Assembly (NCBI GenBank): GCA_036768485.1
Contig: JAVLUZ010000408.1
Span: forward strand, 124,001 to 188,000
Length of the DNA: 64,000 nucleotides
Direction: 5' to 3'
DNA from: Mermis nigrescens
Taxonomy: Eukaryota; Nematoda; Enoplea; Mermithida; Mermithidae
Shown here: piece by piece, positions 47,179-57,230 of the stretch
Position numbering within the stretch: the stretch's first letter is position 1
Layout of the letters: each line of letters opens with the position of its first letter
Notes under the pieces: generated by a model
What the model was told of the DNA's origin: nothing
Seen by the model: the letters and a program-made list of their open reading frames with translations, nothing else
Database searches by the model: none
Translations under genes and position numbers: made by a program

Positions 47179-50100
47179 CTGAAGAAAATTCGATTTTCTC
47201 GGTATCAGTCATGCCAGGCACGTAGCCACACGTGGGCGTGGGGGAGGTTTGGGGTATGCACCCCCCAGAAGTTGAAATACCCCTAGAAATCACGAATTCT
47301 GGGGGGACTAAGCCCAAAAAGGCCAAAAATAGCACAAAGTAACGTTTAAAAAGTCCTATTTTTCCAATTTTTCTGAATTTGGGGATTCCGGACCCCCCCC
47401 TTCCCCCAGAGCTACAAGACTGAGTCATGCACGCGCATGGGCGTGGGGGTCTGGAACCCCAGAATCCGGTGGACCCCCTCAAATAGATAGACCCCCAGAA
47501 TTGAATTTTGTATGCTATTTCTGTCAATTTTGCCCCACAGGACCTCACAGTTCGATTGCCGCCCATGTATGGTTACACACATATGTATGCCAAAAGGGTG
47601 AATAAAAAGTCAATCGTACCCCTATTTATAGGTGATATTAGGGAATTCGGGGGAATTCCACCAATTAAGGGCGTGCCAGAGGGCGGTCTTGGGGAAGCGG
47701 CTTCAGACCATCCATGGGCGTAGCGGGTCTGCTGAACTCCCCTCCCGCAGAATCTGACGGAACCCCCACCCCGAAAATCGATAGACCGCCAGAATTGAAA
47801 TTTTCGGTGCTATTTTGGACAATTTCACTTCATCGCACCCCTTGAAACCTAGCCGCTGCCCGCCTGTGGCTTAGACCCCAGAGACTGCGGTAGATTCTCA
47901 GACCCCCAGAATTGAAATCTTGGCATATTTTTTAGGGATTTTTGCTAGTTTTACACCAACCAGACCCCCTTCATACTCGTAAATCGGCTGCTGTCCATCT
48001 ATAGTTTTCTTTCACCATGGGTAGACAGCAACAAAATTTTAAGCGGAGGTGCAAAAGGTCAGAAAACGGTCTTAAAATGGTGTTGTGGCGAAAAAACACT
48101 ATTTTTCGACGTTTCTCTTCGAGCACTATCCATTGGCATCACAAAATTGCGAAAAAACAAAATCATTTCATAAATTAAATTCTGGGGGGTATTCTGGTTT
48201 CTGGGGGCTATTCGGATTTCTGCGAAGAGGGCGCTTACCCCCCCCAACTATACATGTGGTTTTCACACCCCTGTCGCCGCACAAATTTTTTCGCCTCCCG
48301 GAATTTGCCATTTTCCAGAAATACATAGAAAAGGTTGTTTTAAGCGTCTTTAGCTACATATCGGTTAGAACTCCGTTAAATAACGACTTCTAATATTAGT
48401 CGTACTTTTTTTCACAGCTTATCGTCAGCTCCCCTAAAGATTATCCGAAAGCCAAAACTAATCGCGTGAAATTTAATTTAATGTCACTTGTGAAAATAAA
48501 GCATAGTGAAGCGGCGATGCAAAGATAAATTATACATGACAGCATACATGTAACAGGGGATATTCCCACCCAAAGTCGGACGTCCCCCCAACCCCCAAAC
48601 AAGTTGACTCTCCCCCAATTTTTTGAAAAAAAATCGAATGTTTACGGCTATTTTTAGGCGTTTTTTGGCCATTTTTGACCAAGAATTGGAGGTCATTTAC
48701 CCACCCCCCTAAAAATGGCCGGGACCCCCCCCAAATTTCGAACTGCTACATGTATGCATAAAAGAAAAACGTAAAGAGAGGCAACCATACATGTACAGCA
48801 TGGGAATTCTGGGGGAAGTCGGGCCCGAAGATTCTTTAAAAGTGCATTTTTTCAGCTGAACAAAATATGGTCAAAAATGTGTGAATGGCGCGAAGCGCCG
48901 AAAATATCGAAATTTTCGAGCCAAAAATGGGCTAAAAACGCAACATTTTTGAATTTTTACGAACTTGTACAAAAAAATCGATAATTCTGGGAGGTCGCAG
49001 CCATTTTGCGGGGGGAGGGTCAGTTGTCATTCTTGTGGGAGAGGGTCAAACCCGCCTCCCCCAGAACACGTCTGGGCACAACAAAATCATGCATGGGCAG
49101 CAAGAAGATTCTGGAGGGAAACGCCACAAATGTAACTAAAAAATTCTGGGTCTACAGTAATCTGCGGCGGGGTTTTCAACTTCTGAGGGGTGCATACAAT
49201 AGGTGGGGCAGCACCAAAATTCTGGGGGGGAATTTTCGAAGGTCAAACATGGTCTTAAAAGTTGTTGTATGACGAAAAACACAATTTTTCGACGTTTCTC
49301 ATCGAGCACTATGCAATGGCATCAAAAAATCGCTAAAAAGGCAAAAAAATTTCAAAAATTGAATTCTGGGGGGTATTCTGATTTCTGGGGTGTATTTCAA
49401 CTTCTGGGGGATGCATACCCCCCACGCCCATGTGTGGTGCATACCCCCAAACACCCCTACGCCTATGTGTGAACACAACCCAAACGAAGTAAAAAATTTT
49501 GAACAATATAGGAAATAAAATAAACTTTAAATTGTAGTTTAAAGTAGAAATTAAATGATTATTTTTTATTTACCTTATGAGAAATGACGGCCGTTTGAAC
49601 AAGATTTCTAAATCTGCCAACATTTGGATCGACGTCCTCTAGAAAAATGAATTAAGACAAGTAAAAAAGCTGAACAAAAAACCTACATGAAATACGTGAT
49701 TTTTTTGGGCCCGAAAATCTTTGTACATGTACAAAGACGGTCCCGAAAAGTCTTTGTACATTGGGAAAATCTTTGCCGAATACAAAAAATCGTGGGTGGG
49801 CCAAAATTTTTTCAACCTTTTTTTGGGTTAAAAAGTAATCAACGCGCATTCGTGAGAAACATCATCACTTTTGAATTTTTCTGAAAATGTACATGATTTG
49901 AATAAAAATAAACAAATAAATGAAATCGAATAAAATATAGTCAAAAAATAAGTTTTTGGCGCTAAGCTCCGGGAAAATTGGTATGCACTTCGAATTGAAA
50001 AATCGCTAAATACACATAAAACGAAGCATTTTCAAATTTTTTTCATAAAATCAAAAAATTATGGGGGGTTACAACTATTGCGGGTGGAGGGTGAAAATCC

Positions 50101-53100
50101 CAACCCTCAAGATCATGTATATTAGAAACCATACATGTAACGGCTCGAAATTTTGGGGGTCCTGGTTATTTTTAGAAGGGGGAGGGGTAAATGACTTCCA
50201 ATTTCTGGCCAAAAACAGCCAAAAAACGCGTAAAAAAGGCCGAAAAATTCGATTTTTTCCAAAAATCGGGGGAAGAGGGGTCCAAAATTTTCTGACTTTG
50301 GGGGATGAGGGACGTTCGATTTTGGGTGGGGGTCCCCCATCCCCTGTTACATGTATGTAAGCTGAAAACTCGAAGAGTACGTGTTGAGGACAGTGTTTTT
50401 TGTACAAGGTTCGTTTGTACATGTACATAGATAGTCATTTTGTACACACAAATTTTTGGGTACTATACATAATATGGTACAGTAGCGATTTTAGTGTGGT
50501 AAAACCAGAGTTGTTCGACTTTCGGTAGTGTAGTTCAGCTAATTTCTGGGTCTATTGAGGCAAAAATTACAAAGAATCGCCTTAAAACGGCGCGAAGCGC
50601 CGAAAAATTTGACATTTTTCATTTTGAAATGCAATTTTTGCCATTATAAAGATATATAGAACACACAATTACTAATTTCGGAGCGAAGCGCCGAAAATTC
50701 TGGCGAATTTTAGACCTTTTTTGCAATTTCTGTCTTCTCAAAAATCTTTGTACATGTACAAAGACGGTCCAGAAAAGTCTATGTACATCGGGAAAATCTT
50801 TGCCTAATACAGAAAACACCATGGTTGAGGAGCAGCAACTAAAATCCTATGAAAATATGAAATTTTTTAATGAAAATATAAAAATAATATTAAAATCGAA
50901 AGTCAGGTAAATCAAATGTAAAAATCCCTCATTCCCCTGGAGAACTACGCTAAATTGAGCCACAAAATAAGTTTTAGTTTTCTAATCTGTATTCGTTAAA
51001 GAATCACAAGATTCACAAATCGCAATTCAAAAGTTTTGTCATTTTTGACATTTGTTCGAAAGTTTTTTTCCAAAATCGAATTAATATAAAAGCGAAAAGG
51101 AGCAAAATTTTCAAATTATTCTATGCCTCATTCCCCCAAAGACTGACATTTGTTCCGACGAAAAACACACATTTTAGACCAGTTTTTTAATCTTTTAATT
51201 AACAATCTTTTTTAAATGTTTAAATATTTAGAAAAAAATAAAAATGTTGACTTTCACGATAATTTTGGCATTTTCACGATTGCAAGCCTAAAAATATACA
51301 TAAATAGCTTGATTTAATATTAGATAAATATAATAAATATATATAGAAAGTAATTAATTATCAATACCCGGATTGATAACTTCTTCCTCGTCCTTGAAAC
51401 TAATGTTAACGCTTCGCGTGCGACGGCGAAACGTCGGAAAATTCTCTTCAGGCACAGTCATTGCGGTAACACGCCGATTCAAAGCTGTGTTGTATTCCGT
51501 CAAATTCTTGAAAAAAATAAATAATGCAGAAGTATAATAAATTTTAAATAATTAAATAATCAAAAATATGAATAAATATAAATGTAATAACATCAGATAA
51601 TGCAGAAGTATAATAAATTATTAGATAATGAAATAACTAAAATATATGATTAAATATAAATGTAATAACATTAGATAATGCAGAAGTATAATAAATTATT
51701 AAATAAATATATAATTAAAAATATAATTAAATATAAATGTAAAGATATGATAACGCAGAACTGCATAAAATAAATGAATAAACGAATAAATACTCAAAAA
51801 TGTAATTAAATATAAATGTAATAACATTAGTTAATGTATGCGTGAAATAAATGAATAAATAAATAAATAAATAAATGATTTAAAAATGTAACTAAATGTA
51901 AATGTGATAATATTGGATAATACAGAAGTGAAATAAATGAATAATTAAAAGCATAATTAAATATAAATGTAATAAAATCAGATAATGCGTAAGTAAAATA
52001 AATGAATAATTAATTAAATGGTAATTGAATAAATATAAAGGTAATAAAATTAGATAATGCAGGAGTAAAATAAATTGATAAATAAATAGACAATTAAATT
52101 ACAATTATAAATATAAATGCAATAATATTAGATTATGCATGAGTGAAATAAATGGAAAAATTAGTATGAAAAAATTAAAAATTTAATTCAATATTACATA
52201 TGTGATGTAACAATATTGGATAATGCCTAAATAGAATAAAGGAATAAATAAATAAACGATTAAAAGGTAAATTAAACACAAATGTAATAGTTATATAATA
52301 AAAATAACAATAATTAATAATTTTAATAAATTAATAAACAAGTGCATCTATGTCATATATTACATGATACCACCGAAATAAATGCAAGTGCGAAAAAAAT
52401 CCCAAAATTAATTTACTAAGCTTTACAATTTTCAATTGAAATGCTTCATTTCTCTTAGAATTTGTAAAAACTAAAATTCAAACTAATTTAATTAATTATT
52501 AATCTAATATATTCAATTTATTCAGATGATACCAAATGTATAAAAGAGGGGACACGATCTGCAGGGGGGTCAGCCAGAGGGCTTTTTTAAACTAAAATGT
52601 ACCTAAAGATTTTTTATAAATGTTGAACTGACATAAAAACTTCCGTAATTGACGGGTTCAGGTCAAATTCATGCACTTTCACAAAAAAAGTGATTTTTTA
52701 TCATTTTTAACCACTATACCTCTATTCTGTCTTATTTTCCCATCAAATTTTCAACTTTATCCTCTCTAGGTGAATTGAAGTGCCAATACCCGTTCAAAAA
52801 TTATCGATATTTAATGACCACTCAAAAGTTTAGAGATATTAAATTGCGAAATATAAAATACAAAATTCGAGTACTTTTGTTTTCTTCACAAGCTCGACAT
52901 CTAGACTGCTGTTCAAAACAGCTAGGGTCAGAAAATCTAGGATTTCCAATTATTATAGGTAGCATGAGCGAATGAATCCCATGTTGACGCCCGCAGACCA
53001 CAATGACATAAGCTGACCGTGGCGACCTCTACTAACCACGGCGACCCATCAGTGACCGAGACGATCCCATGCTCGTCGAGGTAAGCCCTACTGACCACAG

Positions 53101-56100
53101 TGACCCCTGCTGAACAAGGTGACCCCTGCTGACCAAGTATGACCTCTGCTGACCAAGGTGACCCCTGCTGACCAGGGTGACCCCAGCCCTGCTGACCAAC
53201 TTGACCCCTGCTGACCGCGGTGACCCCTACTGAACAAGGTGACCCCTGCTGACAAAGTTGACCTCTGCTAACCAAGGTGACCCCTGCTGACCAGCATGAC
53301 CCCTTCCAACCGCGTTGACCTCTGCTGACCTCTAGTTCCTCTTCTTTTTCGGGCAGCGATAAGAATTGTGGCGGCTTCTTTTCAACGTCGATGGCCATAG
53401 CTTCGGAATTTTCGGCCTGATTACGGTAAAATGCGGACGTCGGTTTTTCTCTCAAGACGTATCTGCGAGTAGAAGCGCCGAAATGAAAATGTTGATCGAC
53501 CAAAACTTGTTCGGCTTTGTTCGGTTCCAAACGCACGTTCGATATGTATGTACCGTGAGCTAGCAAACGGACCAATGAGATAAGTGTCCCAGTTTTAAAA
53601 AAATTGTGTTCTTTGGCATTTTTCTTTTTTTGGTTAAAAAAAAGTTGGATTTTTTTTGTTGGTCAAAAAAGTTAGATTTTTCTCTTTTTTTGGTCAAGAA
53701 AAGTTTTTTTGGGCGACTATAAAACAAGCAACGTAATAAAATTTATGTATGCATAACGTTAAGCCCGGATTTTAGGCCAAACTCGCGTTTTTGGCCATTT
53801 TTGGATGCGTTTTTGTATAGCAAGTTAAAAATATAAGTTAAAAGGAAAAAACGGAATCAGGTGCTTACGATGCATTTTACTTTTTAATGATCAAATCGTA
53901 AAATACTAATATTTAATGGGGCAAAAACGAATAAAAAGCTTGTGCATCGAAGCGAAATTCGGAAAACAGCGCCAAAAAATGAAAAGAGCAAAACAAGTAA
54001 AAGTAATTAGAAAATATATAAAAATGACCCTAAAATAACCTAGTCTTGGAAAAGCATTTACGTTTTTAAAATTTCCGAACTATATACCTATTTTTTATCA
54101 AGGTATGAACGTAAATGCAAGTAGGCTTATTTGTTTATCTGATTATTATTTATTTAATTTATAGATTAATCATTCATTGATTTATTAATTTTAACATTAT
54201 TATTATTATTATGATATTTATTTGCTTATAAATTACTATTTTTTATTTATCTAATCATGTGGTCATTTATTTATGTGAGATGTGCATCCAGGCCGGTATC
54301 CACGATTCAGCCAAGAGGAGAAGGCGGACCCAACATAAATTGATCTACATATGCATATGTCGGAAAATTCGCCGGATAGCACACAAAAACCGCTTTTTCC
54401 GACGTTTTTCGATATTCTCTATCCATTAGGATCATTAGAAAATCAAACTTTTCGAAAAATCTTTTGTAACTTAAAATGCTATAAAAAGTGTCGGTTTTTG
54501 GTCGCGCTTGAGTCAAAATTATAGAAAATTCTTCATATCTGGCGCTAAGCACTGAAAATCCGAATATTTTACGTCAAAACAGGCAACTTTTCCATCTTTC
54601 CGTGCATTACCTTACCTCTTAAAAATTTTTTCGGCCAACAAGGGAGGCCGCCCCCCCCCGTATATACGGCCCTGTGTGCATCTAAAGGCAGCGGTCCTTT
54701 TATGCATTCATACAAACGTAATGACAGATTGGTGACTTACTTACATGATCTCGGAGGGTTGGGGGTTATATCCCTCCCCCAAGAAAAATTTTCAACTCCG
54801 GCAAAAATTTTTTCAGCCTCCCCCAGAATCGGCGCTCTTTTGGAAGTTCCCTCAAGATTTTCTAAAAATTTGTAGAAAAGATTCTTTTCAAGCGTTTTTA
54901 GCTATCTTTTTGCTCAAAAGTGCCAAATTTTCGTCGCTTCGCGCCATTATACTCATGTTTGGACTATATTTTGTTCAATTTATTCTGACTTTTTTGATTT
55001 TTTATCAAAATTTTTTGTTTTTATGCTCTAGAAAGATGAGAGCATTGTCAGAACCCCTAAAAAACAATGTTTTGACGCGTACCTACCATTTTTGGACCCA
55101 AAAAAGGCACTTTATAATTTCAATCCCGCCCCCACCAGAATTCCCGTGCTGCGCATGTAAGGCGACTAACCGCTGTCCAAATCAATCAAAAAGCAGCGGT
55201 TCAACTGCTTGTGATAGACTAATGCGGCATGTACTCTGGAGCAGCTAGCGTGCTCTATGGCAATGTCACACTGCTGAGGATTGCGTCCGAAAAAGTAGCA
55301 GCGTTTTTCGTCAATCATCAGCTTCTGGAATTATAATTTTGCTCGAAAAACTGGTCAAAAAAATCGGGAACAGACAGCTTCAAACCAGATCACGTGACTT
55401 TTATACATTCAACGATGCTTCAGGGAACGGGTGATTGGCATACAATATCTTGGGCGGAGTGGTTAAAGGGGGTATTTAAGCCCCCAATTTCAGCTTTCGC
55501 GATTTGCGAAAACTTTTCACAAATTCCTAAAAGAATCGTAGGAATAGTGCTTTATAAAGTGTTTCGAAAGTTTTCTTGTTTTTACGCTTTATGAGGATAG
55601 AGAATCGTGAGAAACGCTGGAAAACAGTTTTTAAACGCGAGAACATTATTTGTTGCCCAAAAAAGTACATCAAAATTTCACCGCCCTTCCCGGATTCCCT
55701 TGCTGTGCATGTCTAGTGATCGATAATCGGAATTTTTTTAAGCAGATGCAATTGATTTACTTTCTGATATTTGAATGCCCGACATCGGAATTGTAACGAA
55801 AAAAGCTTTATTTTGCATAAAGTACTTAAAAACAGTTATTTAAACTGAAAAAGTAAGAAAAATGATAAAATTGTATACATGTGTTAAAGAAGCTCAGCAC
55901 ACATGCACATAGGGGGTGAGAGGTGGATATTATCCCCCTGAAGGGTTAGCCGTACAGGTACTGTCCGGCGATTTTGAGCGGATGGAACGTAAACATTTTT
56001 TGCATCAGTTTTGTGGTCATAAGCAGTAAAAATGACAAGACTAGTACTTTTATGTACTATTAATCAAAAAAAGCGCAAAATTGATCGACTTTTGCATTTT

Positions 56101-56682
56101 TTTAGTGTTGAAAGTGATATAATGCAGTTAAAATGGACTAAAAATGCTTTTAAAATGCAATATTACCACGAAAAAAGGTTTTATAGGCTATTTTGACCAT
56201 TTTGATCCTTAAAATAGCTAAAAAAATCGTGAACATTAAATTTACTGTTTTGGATTTCTGGAATTTCACCCCCTGCTGACCCTGACCTTGTGCACCTAAA
56301 GCTCAGAGAAGCACAGTGTACAGGACGTACAACTGCTAGTCAAGCATTCCACGATATAAAGCCAAACGTGGGCGCGAAGGTCTGGACCCCAAAAATTGAT
56401 AGATACCCATAACTAAATTTTAAGGCTACTTTGGCAATCTTGCTACATCCCCAGAGTTTGGCCGCTGCCCATTTATGTATAAGGCCAGCCGAACACACTA
56501 GCCGTTTATTTGAAAAAAGCTTAAGACATGACATAAGTACAAGCAAAACAGATGTAAAACAACGGCATTCAACTTACCTGCAAAAGTTTTTCTCCTTTAA
56601 ATACATCCAAGTGCATTCCGGCGGGGGCTTTTGCCGCCCATGACGGAATTTTGAAATCTACATCAGGTGGCACCTCCTGCAT
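46852..56682 (-). CDS. PPP1R8: Nuclear inhibitor of protein phosphatase 1 (NIPP1), whole gene, six exons
   Basis: NIPP1 is a nuclear scaffold that binds and restrains PP1 and, through its FHA domain, recruits phosphorylated partners such as splicing factors. Exons in transcript order: 56682-56578, 55324-55171, 53559-53330, 51506-51368, 49638-49574, 47178-46852. All junctions are GT-AG and all phases join, giving 339 residues against 351 in human. The FHA domain spans about residues 36-130 (FGRN at 47-50, SCSRVHA at 62-68, HGTY at 88-91). The C-terminal KKKKYAKEAWPGKKP is conserved. The PP1-docking RVxF position holds NISF (197-200) and looks degenerate. The gene lies 3.8 kb upstream of NELFCD in the same orientation. 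Confidence 0.94.
47210..49475. repeat. Repeats filling PPP1R8 intron 5
   Basis: CAGGCACGTA end at 47215, D at 47440-47890, A plus 48020-48265, F 48537-48760 (CATGACAG and CATAAAAG flanks match at 6 of 8), B 48789-49078, A plus 49203-49440. Confidence 0.7.
49574..49638 (-). CDS. PPP1R8: PPP1R8 exon 5, 65-nt microexon
   Basis: Acceptor TTTCTAG; donor AAG|GTAAAT. Encodes DVDPNVGRFRNLVQTAV then ISHK, almost identical to human DVDPSVGRFRNMVQTAV. It enters in phase 1 (completing Glu) and leaves in phase 0. Confidence 0.94.
49700..51330. repeat. Repeats in PPP1R8 intron 4
   Basis: C at 49716-49800, F 50135-50357 with TACATGTATG end, C 50380-50830 with two GCGAAGCGCCG motifs (50591 and 50684), then AT-rich DNA. 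Confidence 0.7.
51368..51506 (-). CDS. PPP1R8: PPP1R8 exon 4, PP1-docking region
   Basis: Acceptor TTTTTCAAG; donor CCGG|GTATTG. Too short for a simple long open frame but clear by homology: NLTEYNTALNRRVTAM, a basic stretch FRRRTRSVNISF, then KDEEEVINP, equivalent to human NLTEFNTAHNKRIS, the RKNSRVTF docking motif and EDDEIINP. The docking core reads NISF instead of RVTF. Confidence 0.93.
51520..52290. repeat. AT-rich minisatellite, about ten units of 65-90 bp
   Basis: Units start near GATAATGCAGAAGTATAATA and end AATATAAATGTAATAACATT. Lies in PPP1R8 intron 3 just upstream of the exon 4 acceptor. Sequence from 52290 to 52980 is AT-rich without features. Confidence 0.85.
53020..53335. repeat. 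19-bp minisatellite beginning at the PPP1R8 exon 3 donor
   Basis: About 15 imperfect units of GTGACCCCTGCTGACCAAG. On the transcript strand the units read GGTCAGCAGGGGTCACC-like, repeating the donor core GGTCAGC. The run touches the exon 3 donor at 53329. Confidence 0.85.
53330..53559 (-). CDS. PPP1R8: PPP1R8 exon 3, FHA domain second half
   Basis: Acceptor TTGCTAG; donor CTAGAG|GTCAGC. Encodes AHGTYISNVRLEPNK, FHFGASTRRYVLREKP, a variable linker, then LSLPEKEEELE, matching human HGTFLGHIRLEPHK, FGASTRAYTLREKP and LPEEETELD. The reading frame stays open into a minisatellite in the intron, but homology stops exactly at the donor. Confidence 0.95.
53590..54690. other. PPP1R8 intron 2, AT-rich with B-like remnant
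   Basis: AT-rich; a B-like fragment at about 54340-54650 with GGCGCTAAGCAC. No exon. Confidence 0.45.
54740..55161. mobile_element. Family B hAT-like MITE at the PPP1R8 intron 2 donor
   Basis: Ends CTTACATGATC and GCGCATGTAAG. Target duplication GTGACTTA (54732-54739) and GCGACTAA (55162-55169), 6 of 8. The right duplication occupies intron bases +2 to +9. Confidence 0.8.
55171..55324 (-). CDS. PPP1R8: PPP1R8 exon 2, FHA domain first half
   Basis: Acceptor TTCCAG; donor GACAGCG|GTTAGT. Encodes KLMIDEKRCYFFGRN, ASCSRVHAALVYHKQLN and CFLIDLDS, the phosphothreonine-binding half of the FHA fold with the conserved Gly-Arg and Ser-x-x-His residues. The intron's second base onwards is the target duplication of an hAT-like insertion (54740-55161). 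Confidence 0.95.
55430..56490. repeat. Families B, G and D in PPP1R8 intron 1
   Basis: B about 55430-55720, G 55900-56290, D 56350-56490. Confidence 0.65.
56578..56682 (-). CDS. PPP1R8: PPP1R8 exon 1 (residues 1-35)
   Basis: ATG at 56682; donor CAG|GTAAGT. Encodes FKIPSWAAKAPAGMHLDVFK then GEKLLQ, matching the human N-terminal CPTWAGKPPPGLHLDV and KGDKL. The distance from Met to the conserved Trp is close to human. The frame is open further upstream to an acceptor-like TGTTACAG ending at 56729, so the first exon may carry 46 nt of leader or be joined to another exon. Confidence 0.88.
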
Positions 56683-56734
56683 CTGCTCAACAGGCCGTAT
56701 GTAAATCGAAGACTGAATTTGTATGAGACTGTAA

Positions 56735-57220
56735 CAGTGTAGCAGAAGTAAAAATCCGAATTTCGTAGCAAAAGCAGAAATTGTAGCAGAAGCAAAAAAA
56801 CTGTAGCAGAAGCAGAAATCAAAATTTGAAAAAAATCAGATGCCCCAGAGTTGATTCTAAGTACTGTTGTACATAATCACATATTAAAATTTGAATTCTA
56901 AAACATTTAAAATATTAAAATTTGTACTGCTAAAAAATAAATACAATTCAAAATACTCATCAATGATCTCTGGGGCTATTTAGCAATAATAAATATACGC
57001 TTTGATTGATGGTCACATGATGAGAATGTAATGATGCGCAGGCCGTAGGTCCTAATGTCGGCTATTGACCTACTGCATATTTTACTGATTTTCGTGCGTT
57101 CTTTCTAACAATCAATTATTATTATCTGGAATTGATGCGGAATTTTCATTGGTTTACGCTAAAAAATTAACCTACTTCGCTTCGACATATAAGTGTCAAG
57201 TCGAGGCATAGCCCGGATCT
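56735..57220. other. PPP1R8 upstream region
   Basis: Short GTAGCAGAAGCA repeats at about 56735-56820, then AT-rich DNA; presumed promoter region without recognisable elements. Confidence 0.4.
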
Positions 57221-57230
57221 CCGTCAGGGG

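Noticed and set aside
51408..51424. CGCTTCGCG motif in PPP1R8 exon 4 as a repeat-family hairpin
   Set aside because: It encodes the conserved basic segment of NIPP1 and lacks the full 13-bp palindrome; coincidence of Arg/Ser codons.
53020..53335. Possible CRISPR-like array or collagen-like protein repeat
   Set aside because: Contiguous 19-bp units without spacers in a eukaryotic intron; homology to NIPP1 ends at the donor before the repeat.
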